This document shows, one piece after another, positions 28,516 through 35,914 of a stretch of 64,000 nucleotides of DNA. The stretch's first letter is position 1, and the number at the start of each line of letters is the position of its first letter. The stretch covers positions 7,001,156 through 7,065,155 of the forward strand of contig NZ_CP027707.1 in assembly GCF_003850345.1 (NCBI RefSeq). Reading direction: 5' to 3'. This stretch comes from Pseudomonas chlororaphis subsp. piscium. GTDB lineage: Bacteria; Pseudomonadota; Gammaproteobacteria; Pseudomonadales; Pseudomonadaceae. Below the pieces are notes generated by a model, which did no database searches, was not told the DNA's origin, and was given only the letters and a program-made list of their open reading frames with translations. The position numbers and the translations under genes were made by a program.

Positions 28516-29116
28516 CGGCAGCCTCCAGCAAGCGGTGCAGCTTGGCGTACTGCAGCAGCATGATGGTCTTGCCGTCGCAGATCTCGCCGCTGTCGATCAT
28601 TGCCAGGGCCCGGTCGATCGGCAGCTCCAGCACTTCGATCTCTTCGCCCTCGTGTTCCAGGCCGCCACCCTCGCCCTGCTTGTCTTCATCGAAATATTCG
28701 CCGACGAAAAAGTGCAGGCGCTCGGTGACCGAACCCGGGCTCATGAAGGCTTCGAACACCTTGCGCACCTCACGGATGCGATAGCCGGTTTCCTCCTCTG
28801 TCTCCTTGTGGATGCAGGTACGGGCATCGTCCTTGTCCAGCAGCCCGGCACAGGTTTCGATCAGCATGCCGTCGTGTTCGTTGACGAAGGCCGGGAAGCG
28901 AAACTGCCGGGTCAGCACCACCGTCTGCTTGGCCCTGCTGTACAGCAGGATGGTGGCGCCATTGCCACGGTCGTAGGTTTCCCGGTTCAGGGTGCGCCAG
29001 ACGCCATCGCGGCCCTGGAAGTCGTAGGTGGTCTTGCGCAGCACGTACCAGTTGTCCGAGAGCACTTCGACCTGATGGATCCGCACACGGTCCTTGGTGA
29101 GGATGGCCTGGTTCAT
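28508..29116 (-). CDS. NudK-like NUDIX hydrolase (GDP-sugar pyrophosphatase type)
   Basis: A 202-residue NUDIX protein that reads like E. coli NudK (GDP-mannose hydrolase) over its length: ILSDN-type start VLSDNWYVLRKTTYDF, RETYDRGNGATILLYS, QLIE-type IETCAGLLD, and MSPGSVTERLHFF. The Nudix box is at about residues 91-112 with KETEEETGY; its first acidic position is Asp rather than Glu. The start MNQAILTKD was chosen over an upstream ATG inside the preceding gene. It probably cleaves a nucleoside-diphosphate sugar to NMP and sugar-1-phosphate. Whether it serves the operon or is general housekeeping is unclear. Confidence 0.85.
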   Translation of the reverse strand: MNQAILTKDRVRIHQVEVLSDNWYVLRKTTYDFQGRDGVWRTLNRETYDRGNGATILLYSRAKQTVVLTRQFRFPAFVNEHDGMLIETCAGLLDKDDARTCIHKETEEETGYRIREVRKVFEAFMSPGSVTERLHFFVGEYFDEDKQGEGGGLEHEGEEIEVLELPIDRALAMIDSGEICDGKTIMLLQYAKLHRLLEAADD

Positions 29117-29120
29117 CGAC

Positions 29121-30032
29121 TCATTCCTTGTTCGCTGACAGATGAGTGGCATTGGGCGCAACGCTCAACAGGCGCTCGACCATGCGTGGGTCCCGGTGCT
29201 CGGGAGCGGTCATCACCGCGGTGTCCAGGGCGCGGTCGCAACCGCAGGGGCAGGCGCCGGCATGCCGGCCCAGGCGCGTCACGGCTTCGGTCACCAGGCG
29301 CCGGGTCAGGTTGAAGGTGTCCGCCATGCGTTGCGCCACCAGCGTGGCGTTCACCGGCTCGTGGGATTCGTGCCAGCAGTCGAAATCGGTCGGAATGGCG
29401 ATCATCGCGTAGCACAGCTCGGCCTCGCGGGCCAGCTTGGCTTCGGGCATCGCGGTCATGCCGATCACCGTGCCGCCCCACTGGCGGTACAGGTGGGACT
29501 CGGCGCGGGTCGAGAACTGCGGGCCTTCCATGACCACGTAGGTGCCGCCGTTGCGCGCCTGGATATCGGTGGCCTCGGCACTCTCGGCGAGCACGCCACG
29601 CATGCGCGCGCAAACCGGCTCGCCGAAAGGCACATGGCCGACCAGCCCGGGGCCGAAAAAGGTTTTTTCACGCTGGATGGTGCGGTCGATGTACTGGTCG
29701 ATCAGCACAAAGCTGCCTGGAGGCGCGTCGTGGGTCAGGCTGCCCACCGCGCTGACCGACAGCAGTTGCGTGCAACCGACACTGCGCAGCGCGGCGATGT
29801 TGGCGCGGGCATTGATCGAGGCCGGCGGAATCACGTGCCCCACGCCATGCCGTTGGACAAAGGCCACGGGCACGCCATTGAGCGTGCCCAGGGTGAGCGG
29901 CGAGGACGGCGTGCCGAAGGCGGTCGTGCACTCCACCTGTTGAATGTCCTGCAGGCCTGGCAGCTGTTGCAGGCCGCTGCCGCCGATGATGCCGATACGT
30001 TGAACGTGCTGGGTTGGAGTGGAATGGGTCAC
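29121..30032 (-). CDS. mtnP: S-methyl-5'-thioadenosine phosphorylase
   Basis: A 303-residue MTAP/PNP-family enzyme that splits methylthioadenosine (or a related 5'-modified nucleoside) with phosphate to adenine and a ribose-1-phosphate. Phosphate and nucleoside motifs: GGSG (17-20), RHG (61-63), SAVGSL, IDQYIDRTIQREKTFF, MEGPQFSTRAES (168-179), TDFDCW. A Cys cluster CPCGC is at 261-265, reminiscent of CXC motifs in some archaeal MTAPs. It starts with GTG 30032 overlapping the desaturase stop. Pseudomonads normally use a shorter methylthioinosine phosphorylase elsewhere, so this is probably a dedicated extra enzyme. Confidence 0.88.
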   Translation of the reverse strand: MTHSTPTQHVQRIGIIGGSGLQQLPGLQDIQQVECTTAFGTPSSPLTLGTLNGVPVAFVQRHGVGHVIPPASINARANIAALRSVGCTQLLSVSAVGSLTHDAPPGSFVLIDQYIDRTIQREKTFFGPGLVGHVPFGEPVCARMRGVLAESAEATDIQARNGGTYVVMEGPQFSTRAESHLYRQWGGTVIGMTAMPEAKLAREAELCYAMIAIPTDFDCWHESHEPVNATLVAQRMADTFNLTRRLVTEAVTRLGRHAGACPCGCDRALDTAVMTAPEHRDPRMVERLLSVAPNATHLSANKE

Positions 30033-31141
30033 AGGCTACCTCTCGACTTCAGGGGGGACGGTTCGTGTTCGGTGCACACCAGGCGTTCATAGAGTTCGGA
30101 CAGGGCCGTGGGCGCATTGCCGCGGGGCAACAGCAACCCTTCGCTGGCGTTGGTGCTGTAGCGCGGTTCGTGGATTTTCAGGTGCCGGTCGATCGCCGGC
30201 AGGTAGTTCCAGCGCACGCCGGGGTACAGGGAATGTGCCAGGTGATAGGCGTCGGACGTCGGGGCGATGAACACCCGTACCAGCCAGCCGGAAATCCCGA
30301 AGTAATCGGTGGGCCGGCCCGCCAGGTATTCCAGCTCGCGGCGATTGCGCGCGGTGCCTTCGATGAACCAGCGGTGCTCGGTCAGCAGCGAGATCCAGGC
30401 AAACACCGGATAGGACGTCAGCAGCGGCAGCAACCAGCCGAACAACACGCCTTTCCAGCCGCCGAAGGCGTACAGCAACGCCGCCACCGCCGCCACACTC
30501 AGGCACCGCACCAGGGTGGTCAGGCGGGAGTGGTTGAGCAGGCTGCTGCGCACCAGGGTGGTGAGATTCACCCAGGCCCCGCGAGGGGTCAGCGGGTACA
30601 GCAACAGGCCATAGAAACCGCTGGGCGACAGGCCGGCAACGTAGCCGCCGGCATGTACCCGGGCGCGGTTGGGGTCGAGTTGCGGATGGTTGGGGTGGCG
30701 ATGGTGCTCCAGGGTATGGGTCTGGTGCCGGCTGCGCATGTCGCGCTTGAACATCGGGAACTGGTAGAACAGGTTACTCAGCCACCACTGCCAGCCATGG
30801 TGGCGACACAGGGCGAAGTGCACCGCGTTGTGCCCGAATTCCTGCAACGCGCGCATGCGCCCGCCGCTCCACAGCAGCACGGCCAGCCAGGCCAGCGGCG
30901 ACGAGTAGATCGATGCCGCCTGCACCGCGGCGACTATATCCAGCCACGTCCAGACAAAGGGCAGCGGCGCGAACCAGGTATCCAGCGGGCGGTAGTACTG
31001 CTCCCGCCGCCCCTCCAGGCGCGGTATCAGCTTGAGCAGGCGCAGCACCCGCTGCGCATCCCGGTAATAGAACGCCACCAGCGCGCGCAACAGCAGCGAA
31101 ACAGCGATCAGGCCAAGCAGGACAATGTGCGCAGTGTCCAT
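30029..31141 (-). CDS. Fatty acid desaturase-like His-box membrane protein
   Basis: A 370-residue integral membrane protein with hydrophobic segments near residues 5-23, 60-92 and 200-260. It has desaturase/hydroxylase-type histidine boxes: HNAVH (104-108), then H142 and HHRH (146-149) with H152, and later EHRWF and AYHLAHSLYPG. This pattern fits a non-haem diiron oxygenase/desaturase of the membrane FA_desaturase superfamily. It has no acyl carrier or reductase partner nearby. In this operon it might hydroxylate or desaturate a lipidic part of the product, or an amine-bearing small molecule. It starts 2 bp after the HAD stop. Confidence 0.82.
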   Translation of the reverse strand: MDTAHIVLLGLIAVSLLLRALVAFYYRDAQRVLRLLKLIPRLEGRREQYYRPLDTWFAPLPFVWTWLDIVAAVQAASIYSSPLAWLAVLLWSGGRMRALQEFGHNAVHFALCRHHGWQWWLSNLFYQFPMFKRDMRSRHQTHTLEHHRHPNHPQLDPNRARVHAGGYVAGLSPSGFYGLLLYPLTPRGAWVNLTTLVRSSLLNHSRLTTLVRCLSVAAVAALLYAFGGWKGVLFGWLLPLLTSYPVFAWISLLTEHRWFIEGTARNRRELEYLAGRPTDYFGISGWLVRVFIAPTSDAYHLAHSLYPGVRWNYLPAIDRHLKIHEPRYSTNASEGLLLPRGNAPTALSELYERLVCTEHEPSPLKSRGSL

Positions 31142-31143
31142 GA

Positions 31144-31842
31144 TCAGGCCCCCTCGCGAACGACGGCGCGCCGCTCGGTGCTGGCGTAATGGCCCAGCAA
31201 TTCGCCCAAGCCGCGGAAGACCGGGGCGTCGGCCTGCCGCAGGCGGTCGATGTCCTGATGGCCGGTGCTGACCAGCAGCGGCTTCCAGCCGACGGCCCGC
31301 GCCACATCGTAGTCGTGCAGGGTGTCGCCGATGAACAGGGTGCGCCCGGCCGGTGTGCCGAGCTTCTCCTGGAGCATCAGGGCCTCGGCGGTCTTGCTGG
31401 TGGCCTGGTTGTGGCTCAGCCCCACGACATGCTCGAAATGCCCGCGCAGGCCCTTGGCCTCCAGGGTCTGGAGCAGCACGTCGCAATGCGAGGCGGACAC
31501 AATGGAGACGCCGATGCCGGCATTGCGCGCCGCCTCCAGCACCTCGAACACCCCATCGTGCAGCGGACACTGCGCGACATTCGTATCGAAGTGCTCCAGG
31601 TAATGTTCGACGATTTGCGCGAAGGGCGTGCGCTGCAGATCGAACCCCAGGGAGGCGTAGAAATCGGCAATCGGAAAGTCGAACAGCGCACGGTAGCGAA
31701 CGGCATCGATGGGCGGCACCGCGTAACGCTCGCCACAGCGATTGACCGCGCTGACCGCCAGGGCGATATCGTCGATCAGGGTGCCGTTCCAGTCGAATAC
31801 CAGGTGTTCGATCCCCGAGAAGTGCAGTCGATCATCGATCAT
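31144..31842 (-). CDS. HAD superfamily protein, phosphoglycolate-phosphatase-like, variant motif I
   Basis: A 232-residue HAD protein. Motif I is FDWNGTLIDD with nucleophile Asp17, but Asn19 at the +2 position where phosphatases have the general-acid Asp. Motif II is VSASH, the conserved Lys is in SKTAEAL, and motif IV is FIGDTLHDYDVA. The cap region matches the PGP-like subgroup. The Asn may mean altered chemistry (phosphotransfer, weak phosphatase) or a family variant. The start at 31842 overlaps the FAD gene stop by 4 bp. Confidence 0.85.
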   Translation of the reverse strand: MIDDRLHFSGIEHLVFDWNGTLIDDIALAVSAVNRCGERYAVPPIDAVRYRALFDFPIADFYASLGFDLQRTPFAQIVEHYLEHFDTNVAQCPLHDGVFEVLEAARNAGIGVSIVSASHCDVLLQTLEAKGLRGHFEHVVGLSHNQATSKTAEALMLQEKLGTPAGRTLFIGDTLHDYDVARAVGWKPLLVSTGHQDIDRLRQADAPVFRGLGELLGHYASTERRAVVREGA

Positions 31843-33209
31843 GGTCGGGTTTTCTCCGCAAGAAGGGCGTTGAGGGCGATACGCGAGGCGATCGCCGGTG
31901 TGTATAGCTTGCTGGGCTCCATCACCAGGTTGGTCACGCCAATCTGGGTTTCCAGGGCCCGCCGATTGTTCGCCGAGACCTGGCCCAGGCCGGCGCCGTA
32001 CCAATGATGGAAACGGGTGCGCCAACTGCGCTGGCCAACGGTTTCGGGAAAGCGGAAGTCTTCGGTGGTGGCCATGCTCCAGGCGCCATCGACCACCCCG
32101 CACAGGCGGCCCTGCAACTGGCGAAAGCCCTGGCCGCCCTGCAGTACTTCGTCGATGTGGCGGTCGATGCAATCGGCCTCCAGCGCGCCGATGGTCATGC
32201 CCTGGCTGTACAGCGGGTTCATGCTGCTCAGGGCGTCGCCGACCACCAGCAGCCCGGCGGGCCAGTGCTCGACCCGGTCGAAGTGGGTGCGGCGGCTGCC
32301 GGGCATCTTGAAGGTGTGGACCGGCGACAGCGGCTCGGCGTCGCGGATCACCTCATGGATGTCCGGCACCGGAAGCGCCGCCAGCGCCTGCAGGAACTCC
32401 TGCGGATCGTTACCGGGAAAATGGCCGAACCAGCCGCCAGTGGTGACCATCCAGCGGTCGCCTTCGATCGGGCTGATCACCCCCATGGAACGCTGCAACG
32501 GCGCCTTGGGCAGCACCAGCAGGACCTGCCACTGTTCGGCATAGGCCGGAAGGCGCCGGTAGATGCGCGACGCATAACCCAGCTCGGTCTTGACCACGCT
32601 GGTCTCGACCTCGCCGAAGCCGGCCTCTTTCAGCCACGTCGGCAAGCGCGTGCCACGCCCGCTGGCGTCGACCAGCAGGTCGCAGCGCAGCGTCCGCTCG
32701 CCGTGCCCATCGTCGACGGTCACCGCCTCGACCCGCCGGGAAGGATCGGCCCCGGTGAACTCGATCTGCGTGACCCGGGTGCTGGACAGCACCTCGACGT
32801 TCAGCACGCCGAGCAAAGCCCGGCGCAGCTGGTTGTCGATCAGCCGCCGGCTGCAGTAATGGGCGTAGATGCCACTGCGGTAGCGGTTTTTCCAACGCCC
32901 GCCCTGGTACCACTTCACGTCATGACCCAGGTCGGCCACTTGCGCGCCTCCCTGCTCCAGGGCGCTCAGGGTGCCGGGGAAGATGCCTTCGATGATCTGC
33001 TTGCCGCGCAGCAGCAACAGGTGGACGTGATGCTCCTGGGGCAGGCTCTGGCGCGGGCCGGTTTCGTCGAAGAAATCGCTCTTCTCGATCACCGTGACCC
33101 GCTGGAAACGCCGGGCCAGGACCGCGGCCGTCAGGCAGCCCGTCACGCTGCCGCCGATGACCACGGCATGTCGACCGCCCACGGCGGTATCAGGCTGGGG
33201 AGTAGTCAT
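31839..33209 (-). CDS. FAD-dependent oxidoreductase / monooxygenase
   Basis: A 456-residue class A flavoprotein. The N-terminal dinucleotide fold is VVIGGSVTG (16-24) with IEKSD for the FAD ribose; a DG-like motif DASGRGTRLP is at 181-190; the second FAD motif GDALSSMNPLYSQG is at 324-337. This is the layout of aromatic hydroxylases, halogenases and geranylgeranyl-reductase-like enzymes; I see no WxWxIP halogenase motif. The start at 33209 follows AAAGGTG and overlaps the aminotransferase gene by 20 bp; an ATG at 33224 is an alternative. It probably oxidises an intermediate of the operon's pathway. Confidence 0.87.
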   Translation of the reverse strand: MTTPQPDTAVGGRHAVVIGGSVTGCLTAAVLARRFQRVTVIEKSDFFDETGPRQSLPQEHHVHLLLLRGKQIIEGIFPGTLSALEQGGAQVADLGHDVKWYQGGRWKNRYRSGIYAHYCSRRLIDNQLRRALLGVLNVEVLSSTRVTQIEFTGADPSRRVEAVTVDDGHGERTLRCDLLVDASGRGTRLPTWLKEAGFGEVETSVVKTELGYASRIYRRLPAYAEQWQVLLVLPKAPLQRSMGVISPIEGDRWMVTTGGWFGHFPGNDPQEFLQALAALPVPDIHEVIRDAEPLSPVHTFKMPGSRRTHFDRVEHWPAGLLVVGDALSSMNPLYSQGMTIGALEADCIDRHIDEVLQGGQGFRQLQGRLCGVVDGAWSMATTEDFRFPETVGQRSWRTRFHHWYGAGLGQVSANNRRALETQIGVTNLVMEPSKLYTPAIASRIALNALLAEKTRP

Positions 33210-34296
33210 TGAGCACCTTTGCAATGTATGCCAGGTCGTCGTCCGCCAGGCCCGGGTGCAGCGGCACCGTGGTCAGCGAACGTAGCAACCGGGCGGCGTT
33301 GGGGCAATCGCGGCGGTACTGCGCCAGCAGCGGCAACTGGTACAGCGGCTGGTTGTCGTACTTGCCGATGTCCGATGGGATGCCATGACGCTGCTGGTAA
33401 TGCACCAGTTCACGCCCATCGTGCCCCACTGCCTGCAACAGCAAGGCATAGGCGTTGGCCTCTCCACCGGGGGTCAGCGGCAGTTCGCGGATCGCCGGGT
33501 TGTCCAGTTGCTCCAGCAGCTGCCGGCGGTTGTCCTGGCGCTGGTGCAGACGGCTTTCCAGCTGCCGCGAACGCGCCAGCCCGAGGGCGGCCTGCAGGCC
33601 ACCGAGCTTGAGGTTGATGCCCAGGGTTTCGCCGGTGAGATTGCCGAAGCGGGTGTAGGCCCGGATACGGCTGGCGCGCTCGTCGTCATCGGTCATGACA
33701 AAACCGCCCTCACCGGTGGACATGAACTTGCAGTCGTGGGTGCTGAAGCAGCTGATGTCGCCATGCTGCGCCAGCCAGCTGCCGTTCAGGCGCGTCAGGT
33801 GCGCGTGGGCCAGGTCCTGGATCAGCGGGATGCCGGCCTGGCGCGTGGTGGCCCAGGTGGTGTGCGAGGCGATCGGATACCCCCACATCGGCACCTCGAT
33901 CACCGCGCAGGTCCGCGGGCCGATGCAGCGTTGCAGGTCTTCCGGGTCGAGCCCGAAGCTGTCCGGCGCCACATCGCAGAACACCGGGACCAGGCCCAGG
34001 GACAGGATCGGCAGGACGGTGCAGATCGGGCACGTGGGCGCGACTATCACTTCGTCCCCCGGCTGGAAGCGCACGCCGGCCAGTGCCGCGGTGACCGAAG
34101 CGGCCCCCGACGACACGGCGATCACGTGGCGCACGCCGTACAGCACAGCGAGCGCGGTCTCGTAGTCCTCGACGATCTGCGAGGTGCCAGTCAGCCCTGT
34201 CGCCAGGGCGCGTTGCAGCTCGGGCACATCGTCGGGGGTATCGTGGCCGCACTTGTCCGCGATGACCCGGGTGGGTCGGGAGATGGCCTGGTTCAT
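33190..34296 (-). CDS. DegT/DnrJ/EryC1/StrS family aminotransferase (second copy)
   Basis: A 368-residue fold-type I PLP enzyme of the sugar/cyclitol aminotransferase family. Key features: SSGAASVTAAL (phosphate-binding loop), D161 in QDLAHAH for the pyridine nitrogen, Schiff-base Lys190 in FSTHDCKFMSTGEGG, and RFGN/INLKLG in the C-terminal half. Between the loop and the Asp it has the unusual APTCPICTVLP. It is a paralogue of 34805-35914, with the NUDIX gene between them, and overlaps it by ATGA. Such enzymes transfer an amino group from Glu or Gln to a keto-sugar, keto-cyclitol or similar ketone. Confidence 0.9.
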   Translation of the reverse strand: MNQAISRPTRVIADKCGHDTPDDVPELQRALATGLTGTSQIVEDYETALAVLYGVRHVIAVSSGAASVTAALAGVRFQPGDEVIVAPTCPICTVLPILSLGLVPVFCDVAPDSFGLDPEDLQRCIGPRTCAVIEVPMWGYPIASHTTWATTRQAGIPLIQDLAHAHLTRLNGSWLAQHGDISCFSTHDCKFMSTGEGGFVMTDDDERASRIRAYTRFGNLTGETLGINLKLGGLQAALGLARSRQLESRLHQRQDNRRQLLEQLDNPAIRELPLTPGGEANAYALLLQAVGHDGRELVHYQQRHGIPSDIGKYDNQPLYQLPLLAQYRRDCPNAARLLRSLTTVPLHPGLADDDLAYIAKVLNDYSPA

Positions 34297-34808
34297 GGCG
34301 CCACCTTCCTGCCGACCATGTCCCACACCTCGGCATCGGCGAATACCCGGTCCACCATGCGCCGGAAGTTGGGGAACATCTTCAGCTCGGCAGTTTCCTG
34401 CCGGCTGAAGAAGCGCGCGTTTTCCACCTCGCGCTCCGGCGGGCAAGCCCGCAGGTCGGTGGCGGTGAGGTAGATCAGGTCCAGGTGGTAATGCGGCCCG
34501 CGCTTGTCATCGATGAACTCGCAGAGGATCCGGTAAGGCTGGTGCAACACCGTGACATCGGTCTCGGCATCGGCCAGTTCCAGGTCACGCTCGCCCAGCA
34601 GGGCGGCGTGAATCCCGGTTTCCTCGTAGATCTCGCGCAGCACCGCCACATCAGGGGTTTCCCCCTGTTCTATATGGCCGCCCGGGTACAGCCAGACCCC
34701 CAGCTTGCGATGGTGCAGCAGGAGCATCTTGCGGTCCGGATTCAACACGAACGCCGAGGCCGTGAAATGCCGGTCCAGGGTCGAACGATCGGGGACGTCC
34801 GTCATCAT
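34293..34808 (-). CDS. NUDIX hydrolase
   Basis: A 171-residue protein with a perfect Nudix box at residues 44-66 (GX5E from GHIEQGE, then REIYEETGI). The N-terminal strand FVLNPDRKMLLLHHRKLGVW fits MutT-like NTP or nucleotide-derivative hydrolases (split as FVLNPDRKMLLL and HHRKLGVW). It sits between the two aminotransferase genes with ATGA-type overlaps on both sides, so it is part of the same pathway. By analogy with Pur7 of puromycin synthesis, it could remove pyrophosphate from a nucleotide intermediate; that is a guess. Confidence 0.88.
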   Translation of the reverse strand: MMTDVPDRSTLDRHFTASAFVLNPDRKMLLLHHRKLGVWLYPGGHIEQGETPDVAVLREIYEETGIHAALLGERDLELADAETDVTVLHQPYRILCEFIDDKRGPHYHLDLIYLTATDLRACPPEREVENARFFSRQETAELKMFPNFRRMVDRVFADAEVWDMVGRKVAP

Positions 34809-35914
34809 GGCGCACCGTACTGGTTGATCCGCTCGGCCATGTAGTCCAGTTCGGCGTGGGTGATGTCCGGATGGACCGGGATGGTGGTCATGCTGGCCAG
34901 CAGCGCCTCGGCGTTCGGGCAGTCGTTGCGGTACTGGGCCAGCGCCGGGAACTCGTAGAGCGCCTTGCAGCCGTAGCGCTTGATATCCGACGGGATGCCC
35001 GCCTCGTCCAGGTAATCGATGAAGGCCCGGTTGTCGGCGAAATGCAGTTCCAGGTTGAGGAAGTAGTAGTTGGTCCGCCCGCCCTCGATGATGACCTTTT
35101 CCCGCACCTTGCTATGGTCGAGTTGCTGCAGGAAGTAGGTGGCATTGGCGCGTCGTTGCTCGATCTGCGCGGCCAGCGAGTCCAGGCGGTTGGCGCCCAG
35201 GGCGGCAGGCAGCGCGGCCAGCTTGTAGTTGAGGCCGAAGTCCTTGCCGTTGAGGTTGCCGAAGCGGCTGTAGTCACGGCAACGCTGGGCCAGTTGGTCG
35301 TCGTCGGTGAGGATGAAACCGCCCTCACCGGTGGCCAGCGGCTTGCGTTCGTGGGTGCTGAAGCACGACAGGTCGCCATAGGCCGACAGCGGCCGACCAT
35401 TGAGGGTGCTGCCATGGGAATGCGCCAGGTCGAGGATCAGCTTGATCCCCAGTTCACGGGTCAGGCCTTGCAGCTCATCGACTTCGGTGGGGTAGCCCCA
35501 CATCGGAATATCGATGATCGCCCGGGTACGCGGGGTGATGCGGGCCTTGATCGACTCCGGGTCGGCGCCGAAACCGTGACGGCGGGTGTCGACGAAGATC
35601 GGGTTGGCGCCAGCGGCGATGATCGGATAGATGGTGCACAGCGGGCAGCTCGGCGTCAGCAGGACGTCGTCGCCGGGACCGACGCCGGCGGCGTAGATCG
35701 CCACGCTCAGGGCCGCGCCCCCCGAAGAGACCGCGATCGCATGCCGCGCCTCGAACCAGGCCGCCAGCTTGGCCTCGTATTCGCCCACCACATCGCTGGT
35801 ACCGGACAGTGGCCGTTCCAGGGTGTTCTGCAGGGTCAGCAGATCGTCGGCGTACATCGGACGGTACTTGTCGGAAACGGAGATGCGCGCGGCGCTGGAG
35901 AGATTAGAGGACAT
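34805..35914 (-). CDS. DegT/DnrJ/EryC1/StrS family aminotransferase (first copy)
   Basis: A 369-residue PLP enzyme of the sugar aminotransferase family. Key features: SSGGAALSVAIY loop, D162 in LDLAHSHGS, Schiff-base Lys191 in FSTHERKPLATGEGG, RFGNLNGKDFGLNYKL. It shares the uncommon Cys-containing TPSCPLCTIYP with its paralogue. I chose the ATG at 35914 (MSSNLSSAAR); a longer frame upstream overlaps the dehydrogenase gene and is proline-rich shadow. It overlaps the dehydrogenase gene by 11 bp. Together they suggest oxidation of a hydroxyl to a ketone followed by transamination. Confidence 0.9.
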   Translation of the reverse strand: MSSNLSSAARISVSDKYRPMYADDLLTLQNTLERPLSGTSDVVGEYEAKLAAWFEARHAIAVSSGGAALSVAIYAAGVGPGDDVLLTPSCPLCTIYPIIAAGANPIFVDTRRHGFGADPESIKARITPRTRAIIDIPMWGYPTEVDELQGLTRELGIKLILDLAHSHGSTLNGRPLSAYGDLSCFSTHERKPLATGEGGFILTDDDQLAQRCRDYSRFGNLNGKDFGLNYKLAALPAALGANRLDSLAAQIEQRRANATYFLQQLDHSKVREKVIIEGGRTNYYFLNLELHFADNRAFIDYLDEAGIPSDIKRYGCKALYEFPALAQYRNDCPNAEALLASMTTIPVHPDITHAELDYMAERINQYGAP

